Shown: positions 1-8,477 of the stretch, piece after piece | Layout of the letters: the number at the start of each line of letters is the position of its first letter | How positions within the stretch are numbered: position 1 is the stretch's first letter | Source: Paenibacillus sp. SC116 | Lineage (GTDB): Bacteria > Bacillota > Bacilli > Paenibacillales > Paenibacillaceae | Direction of reading: 5' to 3' | DNA: 53,595 bases | NCBI RefSeq assembly: GCF_024733555.1 | Contig: NZ_JANIOF010000009.1 | Coordinates: 1 to 53,595 of the forward strand | Translations under genes and position numbers: made by a program | The notes under the pieces: model-generated | What the model saw: only the letters and a program-made list of their open reading frames with translations | What the model was told of the DNA's origin: nothing | Database searches by the model: none

Positions 1-215
1 TCACTCGTTGTTCAGTTTTCAAAGAACAATTTCGCTCCAGATCACTCATCTTACGATTCGTTTTCTTTCGCTCTCGTTCGCCGTGTTTCTCAGCGGCGAC
101 TCTTATAATATATCATGTTTTCGTTTCAGTGTCAACATCTTTTTTTCAAAAACTTTTTCGTTGTCTTTCGACATCGTTTGTCTTTGTTTTTATGTTTTGT
201 CCGAAGCGACGTTTA
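1..215 (-). promoter_or_regulatory. rRNA operon promoters and boxA leader
   Basis: Two tandem sigma-A promoters read leftward. P1 has TTGACG (241-246), a 17-nt spacer and TAAATT (218-223), starting right at the bofA stop. P2 has TTGACA (130-135), a 17-nt spacer and TATATT (107-112). The transcript then carries TGTTCTTTGAAAACTGAAC (28 to 10), the boxA-like element typical of Bacillales rRNA leaders. In B. subtilis bofA is followed by rrnA, so the 16S gene should begin just left of position 1. The rRNA itself is not in the window. Confidence 0.85.
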
Positions 216-246
216 TTAATTTATCACACACAAGCCCCCTCGTCAA

Positions 247-513
247 CTATAATAGAACTGCCATTTTAAGGAATACAATCCCCAATAATCCGGGTACACC
301 TAATAACCCTACTGTTATTAGGGTAAGAGGGTTAACAGCCACCTCTACGTCCATTCCTAATCCTGTCGAATTAACTAAATACAACACAACAAACGCACCG
401 ATTGCATGCAGCATAAACCAGGACATCCTCTTACGTGCTTCTTTGTTTCTTAGGAGCAACCCTAACAAGAGCAGTAAGGACACAGCCAGTACAACGAATA
501 CAATCAACCTCAC
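247..513 (-). CDS. bofA: Pro-sigma-K processing inhibitor BofA
   Basis: An 88-residue integral membrane protein. BofA holds the SpoIVFB intramembrane protease inactive in the mother-cell-derived outer forespore membrane until the forespore signals. The sequence shows an N-terminal hydrophobic segment (about residues 1-22), a short basic stretch (RNKEARKR), a second hydrophobic segment around ISWF-to-VVLYLVN, and a hydrophobic C-terminal half containing NPLT and GVPGLLGI, which fits BofA. I use GTG at 513, not the GTG nine bases upstream, because GAGGTG lies six bases before it and the length matches the 87-residue B. subtilis protein. The start overlaps the yaaL stop (TAGTG), implying translational coupling. 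The rRNA promoters follow immediately. Confidence 0.92.
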   Translation of the reverse strand: MRLIVFVVLAVSLLLLLGLLLRNKEARKRMSWFMLHAIGAFVVLYLVNSTGLGMDVEVAVNPLTLITVGLLGVPGLLGIVFLKMAVLL

Positions 514-842
514 TACGAACACCTCTTTATCAATTGACGATAGGCATTCGTCCGAAGATTATTCTGCTTTGCTCTTTTCAGCAACATAGCTAACCGCTTT
601 TCCGACGCCTCCATTGTAAAGATTGCATAATCCATTTCATCCATACCAAGGGCATATTCAAATCGCACTTGAGCTTGCTTCCACTCCATAAAAGCATCAT
701 CGAGATCTTCAATTAGACGCTGATGTTCGAGTTCAAGCTCAACCGATTTTGAATGATTCGTCTGCAAATTTGAATCAGCATGTCTTTTGAATACTTTTCG
801 CACCTGTTTATTGATGTTGTCCCACCAAAGCTTGTTGAACAT
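513..842 (-). CDS. yaaL: YaaL family (DUF2508) protein
   Basis: A 109-residue soluble protein of the small DUF2508/YaaL family found between recR and bofA in Bacillales; its function is unknown. It is mostly helical and charged, with a basic N-terminus (residues 10-30) and a likely coiled region around ELELEHQRLIEDLDDAFMEW. GGAGGTG lies five bases before the ATG. The stop codon overlaps the bofA start, so the pair is read together; a strong terminator between recR and this gene suggests the pair has its own promoter. Identification rests on sequence character plus position. Confidence 0.85.
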   Translation of the reverse strand: MFNKLWWDNINKQVRKVFKRHADSNLQTNHSKSVELELEHQRLIEDLDDAFMEWKQAQVRFEYALGMDEMDYAIFTMEASEKRLAMLLKRAKQNNLRTNAYRQLIKRCS

Positions 843-894
843 ACTAACACCTCCATAAGCTCGTCTACTTTAAACTTATGGATGAAAACTTCTA

Positions 895-945
895 TATAGA
901 ACGAAAACCGATACATGGATTCATAATAGAATCTACGTACCGGTT
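895..945 (-). terminator. Terminator after recR
   Basis: Stem arms 929-945 and 906-922 pair over 17 positions with two G-U pairs and one mismatch, loop of six, followed on the minus strand by TTTTCGTTCT. It separates recR from yaaL-bofA. Confidence 0.75.
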
Positions 946-986
946 TATATTAATGTACTGTAGCCACCAAGGTAGTTAAAAGCTAT

Positions 987-1583
987 CTATAATTCACGAC
1001 GTCCTTCTAACGCTTTTGATAACGTAACCTCGTCTGCATACTCCAAATCTCCGCCTACAGGCAATCCGTGCGCAATACGGGTCACTTTAATACCGAAAGG
1101 ACGGACAAGGCGCGATATGTACATCGCAGTTGCCTCGCCTTCAATATTTGGGTTCGTCGCCAAAATAATTTCCTTAACTCGTTCGTCACTAAGACGTTTT
1201 AATAACTCCGCCAATTTGATGTCTTCCGGTCCAATACCCTCCATAGGAGAAATCGCACCTTGCAGCACATGATAATGCCCTTGGAATTCCTTCATTCTCT
1301 CCATCGCCACTAAATCTTTCGTTTCCTGCACTACACATATAACAGAAGTGTCCCTTGATTTGTCCTGACAAATTCGGCAAGGATCTGTATCCGTAATATT
1401 GCAGCAGACCGAACAGTACGTTAGATTTCGTTTGACGTTGACCAACGCTTTTGCGAAATCAATCACATCATCCTCCTGCATGCGAAGCACATGAAATGCA
1501 AGACGAGCCGCTGTCTTGGGTCCTACCCCTGGAAGGCGCGAGAATGCTTCAATTAGCTTCGCTATCGGTTCTGGATAATACAT
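987..1583 (-). CDS. recR: Recombination mediator protein RecR
   Basis: A 198-residue RecR, part of the RecFOR pathway that loads RecA on gapped single-stranded DNA. Visible are the helix-hairpin-helix ([15 protein letters not shown], about 17-31), the zinc finger (C57, C60, C69, C72) and the Toprim domain (about 79-175, with VVQETKDL and the [12 protein letters not shown] block). The ATG at 1583 is chosen because it begins MYYPEPI, the usual RecR N-terminus; an upstream in-frame ATG would add 25 residues without homology or ribosome binding site. It follows ebfC, as in most bacteria, though a hairpin sits in the 118-bp gap between them. Confidence 0.96.
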   Translation of the reverse strand: MYYPEPIAKLIEAFSRLPGVGPKTAARLAFHVLRMQEDDVIDFAKALVNVKRNLTYCSVCCNITDTDPCRICQDKSRDTSVICVVQETKDLVAMERMKEFQGHYHVLQGAISPMEGIGPEDIKLAELLKRLSDERVKEIILATNPNIEGEATAMYISRLVRPFGIKVTRIAHGLPVGGDLEYADEVTLSKALEGRREL

Positions 1584-1614
1584 AATCCCGCTCCCTCTTG
1601 AACTTGTCCATGAT

Positions 1615-1661
1615 ACAAAATAGTGGTGCCCTGCATCCAAGATGGAGCGTGACACCACTAT
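1615..1661 (-). terminator. Hairpin between ebfC and recR
   Basis: Arms ATAGTGGTG (1653-1661 on minus) and CACCACTAT (1620-1628) form a nine-pair stem followed by TTTTGT on the minus strand. It looks like an attenuating terminator that would lower recR expression relative to dnaX-ebfC. Confidence 0.55.
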
Positions 1662-1701
1662 GATCGTTCATTTATTTAGCATTGCACCTAATATCCCTGA
1701 A

Positions 1702-2013
1702 TTAGAACAATCCTGGAATTTTCATACCACCTGTGAATTTAGCCATATCATCATTAGCCATATCTTCTGCTTTAGTCAAAGCATCATTTACAGCTGTGAT
1801 GATTAAGTCTTGAAGCATCTCAATATCGTCTGCATCTACTACTTCTGGCTTGATAGTAATGGAAAGAACTTTTTTGTGACCATTTACTTCAACGGATACA
1901 GCGCCGCCACCGGAAGTACCATTAGAGATTTTGTCAGCCAATCCCTCTTGTGCCTTCAACATTTGCTCTTGCATCTTCTTAACTTGCTTCATCATTTGAT
2001 TCATATTGTTCAT
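1702..2013 (-). CDS. ebfC: YbaB/EbfC family nucleoid-associated protein
   Basis: A 103-residue YbaB/EbfC protein, a small dimeric DNA-binding protein of the nucleoid encoded next to dnaX and recR across bacteria. The helical N-terminus ([21 protein letters not shown]), the central beta region with [18 protein letters not shown] and the C-terminal helix ([22 protein letters not shown]) are all family hallmarks, and it ends in MKIPGLF. The ATG at 2013 is preferred over one nine codons upstream, as AAAGGAGAG lies nine bases before it. It starts 35 bp after the dnaX stop and is surely cotranscribed with it. Confidence 0.95.
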   Translation of the reverse strand: MNNMNQMMKQVKKMQEQMLKAQEGLADKISNGTSGGGAVSVEVNGHKKVLSITIKPEVVDADDIEMLQDLIITAVNDALTKAEDMANDDMAKFTGGMKIPGLF

Positions 2014-2048
2014 CGCCGTACACTCTCCTTTATTCTCCAATTAGGATG

Positions 2049-3794
2049 TTATTCTTTTATGATAACGAGTTCTTCTCCAAACATCTGGATAGCCTCGTCA
2101 ATCCACTTTCCCTTTGTATCCTCCGCCCCTTCTTGTTCTAACTGAAATACTTCAGTTGGGGCATCAGAAGGTTTATCCGTCAATTCCCAGTCTTTGAGCA
2201 TCATCGTATCCAAGCGATAAGGTTTGCCCAACACTTCCTGCAGCACACGCTCAATAACTTCACGATTGGAAGGCTTCTCAGTCGTGTCCCGATGAATTGT
2301 GTTCTTGAATGCAACCAGTAGACCATCTTCAAGTATAGATATCGGCTCACCATTAACAAGCCACGCGTGGATGGTTACACCCACTTCTTTAACTCGTTGG
2401 AGTACTTGACCCCACTGACCACGAACTTGTTGGAATTGCGGACTGTTACGATTTGCTACATATTGTTCGAACTGCGGCGGCTTTTTAGCATGTACAGAAG
2501 TCCGAGCATTCTGACGGACAGCAGCGGCCGTACGCTCACGTGTAGAACTTGCAGCGGACGAACCATCTGTATGAACACCTTGCTTCAAAGCATCATTTAA
2601 CTTACTTTCAAGCGCGGCCACTTGGCGCTGGAGCTGTTGGACAATGCCAGAGGCTTCAACAGGAATACTTCCAGTTGGCGCTACCGATGAAGAAGCCGAT
2701 ACTGTACCTGAACGTTGAGTCGCAATATGCAATAGCGCAACTTCAAATAATGTCTGGGGCTGTGTCGCATACTTCATTTCCGTTTGATAACGATTCAACG
2801 TATCAATGACTACAAATAAGTCCGCAGCACCGTAAGACTCAGCGATATCACGGAACGTATTGACTTGTGTCAAACGCTCTGTCATCACTCCCCCATTGGG
2901 TACTAGCTTGACCATCAACAGGTCACGGAAGAAGTATAGCAAACTTTCCATGCATTTGTCCGCACTTTTACCTTCTTGCATCATCTGTTCAATTACAGTT
3001 AGTACGGTCGCTACATCTTGCTCACGAACTGCCAGAGCCAACTTAGCGAACTGTTCCTCAGGCATGCCCCCTGTAATATCAAGCACCTGTTGATAAGTGA
3101 CACGCCCATCTGTAAAGGAAGCCGCTTGATCTAATAGGCTTATTGCATCACGCATGCCGCCATCGGACAATTTCGCAATATATTCTAAGCCGTCTCGATC
3201 CGCTTCTATCTTTTCTTCTGAACAGACTTGTGCCAGCCGATCTACTTGTTCCTCAAGTGATACTCGCCGGAAATCAAAGCGCTGACATCTCGATATAATT
3301 GTGGCAGGAAGCCGATGCGGCTCCGTAGTTGCCAAAATAAACATCACATGCGCAGGAGGCTCTTCCAATGTCTTCAATAGTGCATTGAACGCCTCAGTTG
3401 TCAACATGTGCACTTCATCGATAATGTACACTTTATGACGAACTTCAGTGGGAGCGTATTTAACTTTCTCGCGGAGATCCCGAATTTCTTCAACACCACG
3501 ATTAGACGCAGCATCGATCTCTACGACGTCCATAACTGCTCCAGCCGTTATACGTCGGCACGCTTCACATTCATTACAAGGCTCAGTGCTCGGACCACGT
3601 TCACAGTTAACCGCCTTGGCTAATATTTTGGCCGCACTCGTCTTCCCCGTTCCACGCGGGCCGCTGAACAGATAAGCATGCGAAAAGCGCTGCTCCCGCA
3701 ACGAATTCTGTAGCGTTTGAATTATGTGCTGCTGGCCAACCATGTCACCAAATGACTGTGGCCGCCATGCGCGATACAATGCGATATGACCCAT
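2049..3794 (-). CDS. dnaX: DNA polymerase III subunit gamma/tau
   Basis: A 581-residue clamp-loader ATPase that assembles the replicative holoenzyme and loads the sliding clamp. The AAA+ region holds Walker A GPRGTGKT (45-52), a four-cysteine zinc site (C64, C73, C76, C79), Walker B/DEVH (IIDEVHMLTTEAF), sensor 1 (LATTEPHRLPATIISRC) and the clamp-loader lid. After about residue 370 comes a linker rich in Ser/Ala/Gln and a C-terminal tau region (FEQYVANRNSPQFQQVRGQW onward). Length matches Bacillales DnaX (about 560 residues). I see no slippery heptamer needed for a short gamma form. ebfC follows 35 bp downstream. Confidence 0.97.
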   Translation of the reverse strand: MGHIALYRAWRPQSFGDMVGQQHIIQTLQNSLREQRFSHAYLFSGPRGTGKTSAAKILAKAVNCERGPSTEPCNECEACRRITAGAVMDVVEIDAASNRGVEEIRDLREKVKYAPTEVRHKVYIIDEVHMLTTEAFNALLKTLEEPPAHVMFILATTEPHRLPATIISRCQRFDFRRVSLEEQVDRLAQVCSEEKIEADRDGLEYIAKLSDGGMRDAISLLDQAASFTDGRVTYQQVLDITGGMPEEQFAKLALAVREQDVATVLTVIEQMMQEGKSADKCMESLLYFFRDLLMVKLVPNGGVMTERLTQVNTFRDIAESYGAADLFVVIDTLNRYQTEMKYATQPQTLFEVALLHIATQRSGTVSASSSVAPTGSIPVEASGIVQQLQRQVAALESKLNDALKQGVHTDGSSAASSTRERTAAAVRQNARTSVHAKKPPQFEQYVANRNSPQFQQVRGQWGQVLQRVKEVGVTIHAWLVNGEPISILEDGLLVAFKNTIHRDTTEKPSNREVIERVLQEVLGKPYRLDTMMLKDWELTDKPSDAPTEVFQLEQEGAEDTKGKWIDEAIQMFGEELVIIKE

Positions 3795-3867
3795 ACTGTA
3801 ACCTCGAAACGTTTATAATAACATCACTTCTTGCGAAGTCTGTTATATTATACTATATCACAATTAC

Positions 3868-3923
3868 AAAAAAAACAGCCACACCCTCTAACACCTGTTA
3901 TTGGGTATTAGTAAGGTATGGCT
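3868..3923 (-). terminator. Terminator overlapping the kinase stop codon
   Basis: AGCCATACC (3915-3923) pairs with GGTGTGGCT (3877-3885), followed by a run of eight T on the minus strand. The upstream arm uses the last codons of the histidine kinase gene. It isolates the kinase from dnaX. Confidence 0.8.
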
Positions 3924-5050
3924 ATTGTAAAGGTTGTACCGTATCCTTTGGATGCAACACGGATACCGCCTCCCATATCAGAAATAATTCTCTGACACAC
4001 GGACAATCCTAGTCCAGTTCCATTAGGTTTTGTCGTAAAGAAAGGATCGAATATTTTGTCTACAAGGAATCCTGGAATTCCAGGCCCAGAATCATGTATA
4101 TCCACCAGAACACACTTACACGATTCATCTATTTTCAGATAGATTGATAAATGCCCACCATCAACCATAGCCTCAATCCCGTTCTTGGCTATGTTAAGGA
4201 ATACTTGCTTCAACATCTCCCGATCAGCTACTACAGGCGGTAGCGGCACTGTATGTACCACACGAACATCGACGTTATGCATAACTGCTTCATTTCGGAT
4301 AATGGGAACAATCTCTTCCATTACCTGTTCAATACGAAGTTGCTCGATGTTCAAATCTTTAGGCTTACTCAAAAGCAAAAACTCACCCACTAATTCATTG
4401 ATACGATTCAACTCAGTAAGCATGATATCAGCGAACTCAACTTCTTTGTTCATACCGCGCTCCGTTAGTGTTCTTTTGAACATTTGAAGGAAACCTTTAA
4501 TCGAAGTTAGTGGATTACGGATCTCATGAGCTGTGCCAGCGGCAATTTGTCCAACCATAGCCAGTCGATCATTGCGTTGAACTTGCTCTTCCAATGATTT
4601 AAGATTCGTAACATCCTTAAATAGTACATACGCCCCTAAAATATGCCCCTCTTCACATCGAACAACATTCGAATCCATTAACAGCTCATGACGGTAGGTT
4701 CCATTCTGCCAGGAAAAAGCATAGTTAGTAACAACTACTCCCCCTAAGAGCGATCGCTTAATCGGATGATGCTCCTTCGGCATCGCTCCAAACAACTCGT
4801 TGATACGGTGATTTACTACCTGCTCCCGACTCCATCCTAACAATTTGCAAGCCGTATCACTTATATCAACCAATCTAAATTGAAGATCTATGAGCAGTAC
4901 GCCTAAATTGACATCACGTAAAAACGTATCAGCAAAACGCTGTAACAATGTCACAGCATCTCGTTCACCAGGAGTAGGAGCAGGAGTTCTTCGCCCTTCT
5001 GCCAGTTTCGAGACAGCTTCTTCCAGTGGTGTTGTAGGTCCGTTACGCAC
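3908..5050 (-). CDS. PAS-domain sensor histidine kinase, sporulation-kinase type
   Basis: A 380-residue soluble kinase with no membrane segment. A PAS domain spans about 45-155 (GVLLIDLQFRLVDISDTACKLLGWS). The dimerisation/phosphoacceptor segment AAGTAHEIRNPLTSIKGFLQ has its His at 175; this wording is characteristic of Bacillus KinA/KinB/KinE-type kinases that feed Spo0F. The ATP-binding part shows the N box (NIAKNGIEAM), DSGPGIP, DPFFTTK and GTGLGLSVC boxes. No response regulator is adjacent, as expected for an orphan phosphorelay kinase, and spo0F lies 8 kb away. The start is GTG at 5050 with GGGGTGA nearby. Substrate and signal are inference. Confidence 0.85.
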   Translation of the reverse strand: MRNGPTTPLEEAVSKLAEGRRTPAPTPGERDAVTLLQRFADTFLRDVNLGVLLIDLQFRLVDISDTACKLLGWSREQVVNHRINELFGAMPKEHHPIKRSLLGGVVVTNYAFSWQNGTYRHELLMDSNVVRCEEGHILGAYVLFKDVTNLKSLEEQVQRNDRLAMVGQIAAGTAHEIRNPLTSIKGFLQMFKRTLTERGMNKEVEFADIMLTELNRINELVGEFLLLSKPKDLNIEQLRIEQVMEEIVPIIRNEAVMHNVDVRVVHTVPLPPVVADREMLKQVFLNIAKNGIEAMVDGGHLSIYLKIDESCKCVLVDIHDSGPGIPGFLVDKIFDPFFTTKPNGTGLGLSVCQRIISDMGGGIRVASKGYGTTFTIAIPY

Positions 5051-5197
5051 GCACTCACCCCATATATATATTTATTGAAGTGTATGTTCAATGATGCATG
5101 TTGACTCTGTAGAAACGCCTCTCATCAAGCTTTCATAACATCATTATTCTTATGTATCTTTCATTCACAACCAGTGCCCATCATATATTTACATATA

Positions 5198-5222
5198 AAA
5201 AAACACCGAGCAATATCGGTGT
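5198..5222 (-). terminator. Terminator of the SRP RNA gene
   Basis: ACACCGA and TCGGTGT pair around a six-base loop and are followed by seven T on the minus strand, about 28 bases after the mature SRP RNA 3' end. Confidence 0.85.
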
Positions 5223-5249
5223 CAACGCGCTAGTCTAAATTATAATATA

Positions 5250-5523
5250 GAACCGTGCACCTGTTATTGATAATTGCGATCCAAGCGGCACTCCTATGCG
5301 ACAGCTCAGGCCAGGCTTCCCTCCGGCACATATGCTAACTTACTTATGGCTGCTTCCTTCCGGACCTGACCAGATTCATAAGCGCATATTGCGAAGGACC
5401 AAACCGTCAACACCACACATAGGCTCCAGCCTCACATCGACAATACCTCTAACAGGAATTCAACCTCGCTACAGCGGATTGCGAGTTACAGGGCACCGCT
5501 ACCTCCCCATCTAGCACGGCAAC
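5250..5523 (-). ncRNA. ffs: Signal recognition particle RNA, large Bacillus type
   Basis: An SRP RNA of about 273 nt with Alu and S domains, which binds Ffh for cotranslational membrane targeting. The 5' part carries the conserved GTGCTAGATGGGGAGGTAGC Alu motif and CCCTGTAACTCGCAATCCGC, the S domain has GGTCAGGTCCGGAAGGAAGC (helix 8), and the 3' end GGTGCACGG closes the Alu domain. All three blocks match B. subtilis scRNA closely. Its position upstream of dnaX is the same as in B. subtilis. Exact ends are estimated to within a few bases. Confidence 0.95.
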
Positions 5524-5527
5524 ACCT

Positions 5528-5556
5528 AGTATAGACTATTTAAAGACAAGTTGCAA
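5528..5556 (-). promoter_or_regulatory. SRP RNA promoter
   Basis: TTGCAA (5551-5556), a 17-nt spacer and TATACT (5528-5533) on the minus strand place the start seven or so bases downstream, at the expected 5' end of the SRP RNA. Confidence 0.8.
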
Positions 5557-5654
5557 CTCAAGTTAAACATTAACAACCTAATCAAACTATTAATGGTCAT
5601 AAAAAGTCTTACAATCGTAGATTCTGCACGATCCATGTCAATTCAAGTATACTA

Positions 5655-6641
5655 TCAAACTTCTTCACCACGTAATATTTCAAAATTCAGATTAAATGGA
5701 TCATCAGGCAGTGTTTGATCCTCGTTTATATATGAATCAGTAACCGGAACCGATTTATCCACCTCTTCTATTCGAATACCATCAACCCAGATTTGACCCT
5801 CCCCGCTCAATAAAACGCCGAACGCAATCGCTTCAGCTAAAGAGTCGATATCAAGCACAACATCATATTGCGCCCAATCTTTCGTACCCATAACTGGACG
5901 ATTCATCATATTGTCAAAGGCTAGCGGCTCCTCGTTCTTACCATCCACACGCATCCACAAGCCAGCCATGTGCACTTCTTTCGTCTTTAGAAATCCGGTT
6001 AGTCGCAAGCGTTTATCTTGATACTTTTTAGCCTTGAACATTTGCATCAACGTTCCAAATCCTTGTGGATTCGCATTAGCCAACCCTTTAACGGTTGCGG
6101 ATACCGTACCGCGATGCACAATTAGTCGATCCAACTCAGCCTGATATTGATTAGGAAACATCCCTGTAAACATCCATCCTACTGGAAGCTTACTCTGAAC
6201 ATTCTGTGTTGCCTGTTGTTCTACATATTCATTGTAGTTTTGCCCGGAACCCGACTGATACTCATTTGTAGACATATAAGAACCAACCTCCTCCTGTGAC
6301 CGCTGAAACGGCCTAAATCCACTACGATACTGCTGTGGAGTCATTTGATATTGATGCTTGAACGCTCGAGAGAACGAGTCTTGGCCCGCAAAACGATATT
6401 CTAAGGCAATGTCCAATATGCGCTTGTTCGTCGAGAGCAAATCCATTGCCGCCAAGGTCAACCTTCGCTCTCTAAGATAGGCAGATACACTAATCCCTAC
6501 ATGCTCCTTAAAAATTCGATGAAAATAGAATCTTGATACTGCTGTATGCTGGACAACGTCTTCGAACTCCACATCTTCTTTCAGATGAAACTCCATATAG
6601 CGAATCGCTTCTTGGACCCACTCTTTATGTTCCAGCCACAT
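5655..6641 (-). CDS. AraC-family regulator with C-terminal ligand-type domain
   Basis: A 328-residue regulator with the DNA-binding part at the N-terminus. Two helix-turn-helix motifs lie in about residues 25-110 (VVQHTAVSRFYFHRIFKEH and ILDIALEYRFAGQDSFSRAF, ending in MTPQQYR). After a polar linker, residues about 150-310 form a beta-rich domain with GLWMRVDGK and AIAFGVLLSGEGQIWVDGI, which resembles a small jelly-roll fold often attached to AraC proteins in Paenibacillus; its ligand is unknown. The ATG at 6641 has GAAGGTG upstream and starts directly before the first helix; an upstream in-frame ATG would add 15 residues. The gene stands alone between rpmE and the SRP RNA gene. Confidence 0.85.
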   Translation of the reverse strand: MWLEHKEWVQEAIRYMEFHLKEDVEFEDVVQHTAVSRFYFHRIFKEHVGISVSAYLRERRLTLAAMDLLSTNKRILDIALEYRFAGQDSFSRAFKHQYQMTPQQYRSGFRPFQRSQEEVGSYMSTNEYQSGSGQNYNEYVEQQATQNVQSKLPVGWMFTGMFPNQYQAELDRLIVHRGTVSATVKGLANANPQGFGTLMQMFKAKKYQDKRLRLTGFLKTKEVHMAGLWMRVDGKNEEPLAFDNMMNRPVMGTKDWAQYDVVLDIDSLAEAIAFGVLLSGEGQIWVDGIRIEEVDKSVPVTDSYINEDQTLPDDPFNLNFEILRGEEV

Positions 6642-6738
6642 GAACAGCACCTTCTTTCGATCAAATCCATTCCACAGCATTATCATACATAATCAAGTAG
6701 AGATTGTTTTGACATTTTGTGCTTATTAAAAAATGGAC

Positions 6739-6777
6739 AGAAAAAAACTCCCCTGCGCATACACACAAGGGAGTTTG
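6739..6777 (-). terminator. Terminator of rpmE
   Basis: AACTCCC (6769-6775, minus reading) pairs with GGGAGTT (6746-6752) and is followed by TTTTTTC on the minus strand, just after the rpmE stop at 6788. Confidence 0.8.
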
Positions 6778-6787
6778 TTCATATAAA

Positions 6788-6985
6788 TTACATGCCGTAT
6801 TTCTTTTTGAAACGGTCTACGCGACCACCAGCATCCAAGAACTTCTGCTTACCTGTGAAGAATGGATGGCAGTTGGAGCAAACCTCTACTTTAAGGTTTT
6901 CCTTAACGGAACCTGTTTCGAATGTGTTGCCGCAAGCGCAAGATACAGTCGTTACGTAGTATTTCGGTTGAATTGCTTCTTTCAT
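6788..6985 (-). CDS. rpmE: 50S ribosomal protein L31, zinc-binding form
   Basis: A 65-residue L31 of the large ribosomal subunit. Cysteines C16, C18, C36 and C39 (CAC and CSNC) are present, so this is the zinc-containing RpmE form rather than the Cys-free YtiA form used in zinc starvation. The C-terminus [20 protein letters not shown] is fully conserved. The ATG at 6985 has AAGAGGTG upstream; the longer open frame above it lacks homology. The gene has its own promoter and terminator and follows rho and a radical SAM gene, as rpmE follows rho in B. subtilis. Confidence 0.97.
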   Translation of the reverse strand: MKEAIQPKYYVTTVSCACGNTFETGSVKENLKVEVCSNCHPFFTGKQKFLDAGGRVDRFKKKYGM

Positions 6986-7049
6986 CGAATTCACCTCTTT
7001 CCGCCCTGAGCCCTTTGCGTTCCCAGAGTTATAAATGACACATAGATGG

Positions 7050-7078
7050 ATTATAGCACACCGATATAGGGTGCGCAA
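7050..7078 (-). promoter_or_regulatory. rpmE promoter
   Basis: TTGCGC (7073-7078), 17-nt spacer and a perfect TATAAT (7050-7055) on the minus strand, about 65 bases before the rpmE start. Confidence 0.75.
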
Positions 7079-7173
7079 CTTGCATTTTATGTTGAAAGGC
7101 TTACGTTTTTCGTCCCGATTCGCTCAATGTTATCGGAAACTCTTTTGCAAAAAATGAAGGGAATGCAATCCCA

Positions 7174-8442
7174 TCAATACTTTGCCTTCGCCCGCTGTAA
7201 TAATTCAGGAGGAACATGTGAGTAAGATCCAATGACGACATCTGGAAGCTCTTCCTTAAAAATATCGATCATGGTCTTCATGCCCAGAATATCACCTTTT
7301 GCCTTAGGAATGAGCTCCAAGTAGCTTTCAGGATCGATATTCAAATTACGCATTTGAATAAGGCGCAGCTTCGTGCGACGAGCAAATTCAACCATCGCTT
7401 CAACTTCTTCTTCACGATCTGTGACACCAGGGAACACAAGATAGTTAATAGACGTATAAACACCCTGCTCTGATGCGTAGCGAAGCGACTTCTCGACATT
7501 AGCCAAATTATAAGCACGAGGACGATAATAAGCATTGTAATGATCATCCAAAGCACTAATTGTACTAACGCGCATTAGATCTAGCCCTGCATCAACAATA
7601 CCGCGGATATGATCAGTTAAACCAGCGTTTGTATTAATATTGATATAACCCAATTCCGTTTGACGTCGAACTTCCTTAATCGCTTCAATAATAATTTTAG
7701 CCTGAGTAGAAGGTTCGCCCTCACAACCCTGACCAAAGCTAATGATCGATTCCGGCGTCTTCAAATGTTCCATCATAATCTCTACAACTTCATCAACCAT
7801 CGGTCTAAAGTTCATACGCGTCTGCGGAGCAGGGAAACCACTATCGTCCGGCTGTTCCGAAATACATCCATAGCAGCCAGCATTGCATGAATAAGATACC
7901 GGTACCGCCCCTTCCCAACGTTGTAAAAAGGTGTTGGAAGCAGTCAAGCATTCATATTGCAGTGCACAATGCGACAAGTGCTGATACAAACGATTGTCTG
8001 GATAGCGCTCCAATAACTCAGACACTTGCACACGAAGTTGTCTCGTATCACAATTCAACGGATCCCACTTATGAGGATCATCTGTTGCATGAGCTGCCAC
8101 ATAAAATCCGCCATCTTTCCAGACGACAGCCGTATAACCAAACAGCGGCAGTTTCTGTTCCTTATCTGTCTTCACATAGCTTGGTATGTGCAAGCGAGTA
8201 TAACCTTGTGGTAGTAGAGCTCCTACTGCCTGTACATCACCTGGTATAACAACCATTTCACCTGTGTCTGGGTCAAGCCCAACTGGACGGGTACTTGGCA
8301 AGCCTACAAGCGTAGCCCCTTCCGGCAAAGGGATTAGCTCATCATCAAATATTTCTACAATCATTTCTCCACTACGGGCTAGTCCAATCAAATGATCATG
8401 ATCGTACATATTCCCATCTTGGTCAGCATATACTACATACAT
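7174..8442 (-). CDS. Radical SAM protein of unknown substrate
   Basis: A 422-residue radical SAM enzyme. The cluster motif is CNAGCYGC (C186, C190, C193), CX3CX2C, which binds a 4Fe-4S cluster that cleaves S-adenosylmethionine. Following it are a GQGCEGEP block that suits the SAM amino-group site and INTNAGL, and DLMRVSTIS of a TIM-type barrel. A 180-residue N-terminal region precedes the radical SAM domain and contains three more cysteines (C131, C159, C165), possibly for another metal site. The ATG at 8442 is taken because AGGGAGG precedes it by 11 bases, while the TTG three codons up would be too close. It lies 35 bp after rho and may be cotranscribed. Reaction unknown. Confidence 0.8.
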   Translation of the reverse strand: MYVVYADQDGNMYDHDHLIGLARSGEMIVEIFDDELIPLPEGATLVGLPSTRPVGLDPDTGEMVVIPGDVQAVGALLPQGYTRLHIPSYVKTDKEQKLPLFGYTAVVWKDGGFYVAAHATDDPHKWDPLNCDTRQLRVQVSELLERYPDNRLYQHLSHCALQYECLTASNTFLQRWEGAVPVSYSCNAGCYGCISEQPDDSGFPAPQTRMNFRPMVDEVVEIMMEHLKTPESIISFGQGCEGEPSTQAKIIIEAIKEVRRQTELGYININTNAGLTDHIRGIVDAGLDLMRVSTISALDDHYNAYYRPRAYNLANVEKSLRYASEQGVYTSINYLVFPGVTDREEEVEAMVEFARRTKLRLIQMRNLNIDPESYLELIPKAKGDILGMKTMIDIFKEELPDVVIGSYSHVPPELLQRAKAKY

Positions 8443-8477
8443 TGTCAGCAAGTCCTCCCTATATATCGGTACATACG

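Noticed and set aside
2490..2510. Possible programmed frameshift site in dnaX
   Set aside because: Only AAAAAG is present in this region, with no slippery heptamer or following stem; Bacillales generally make tau alone.
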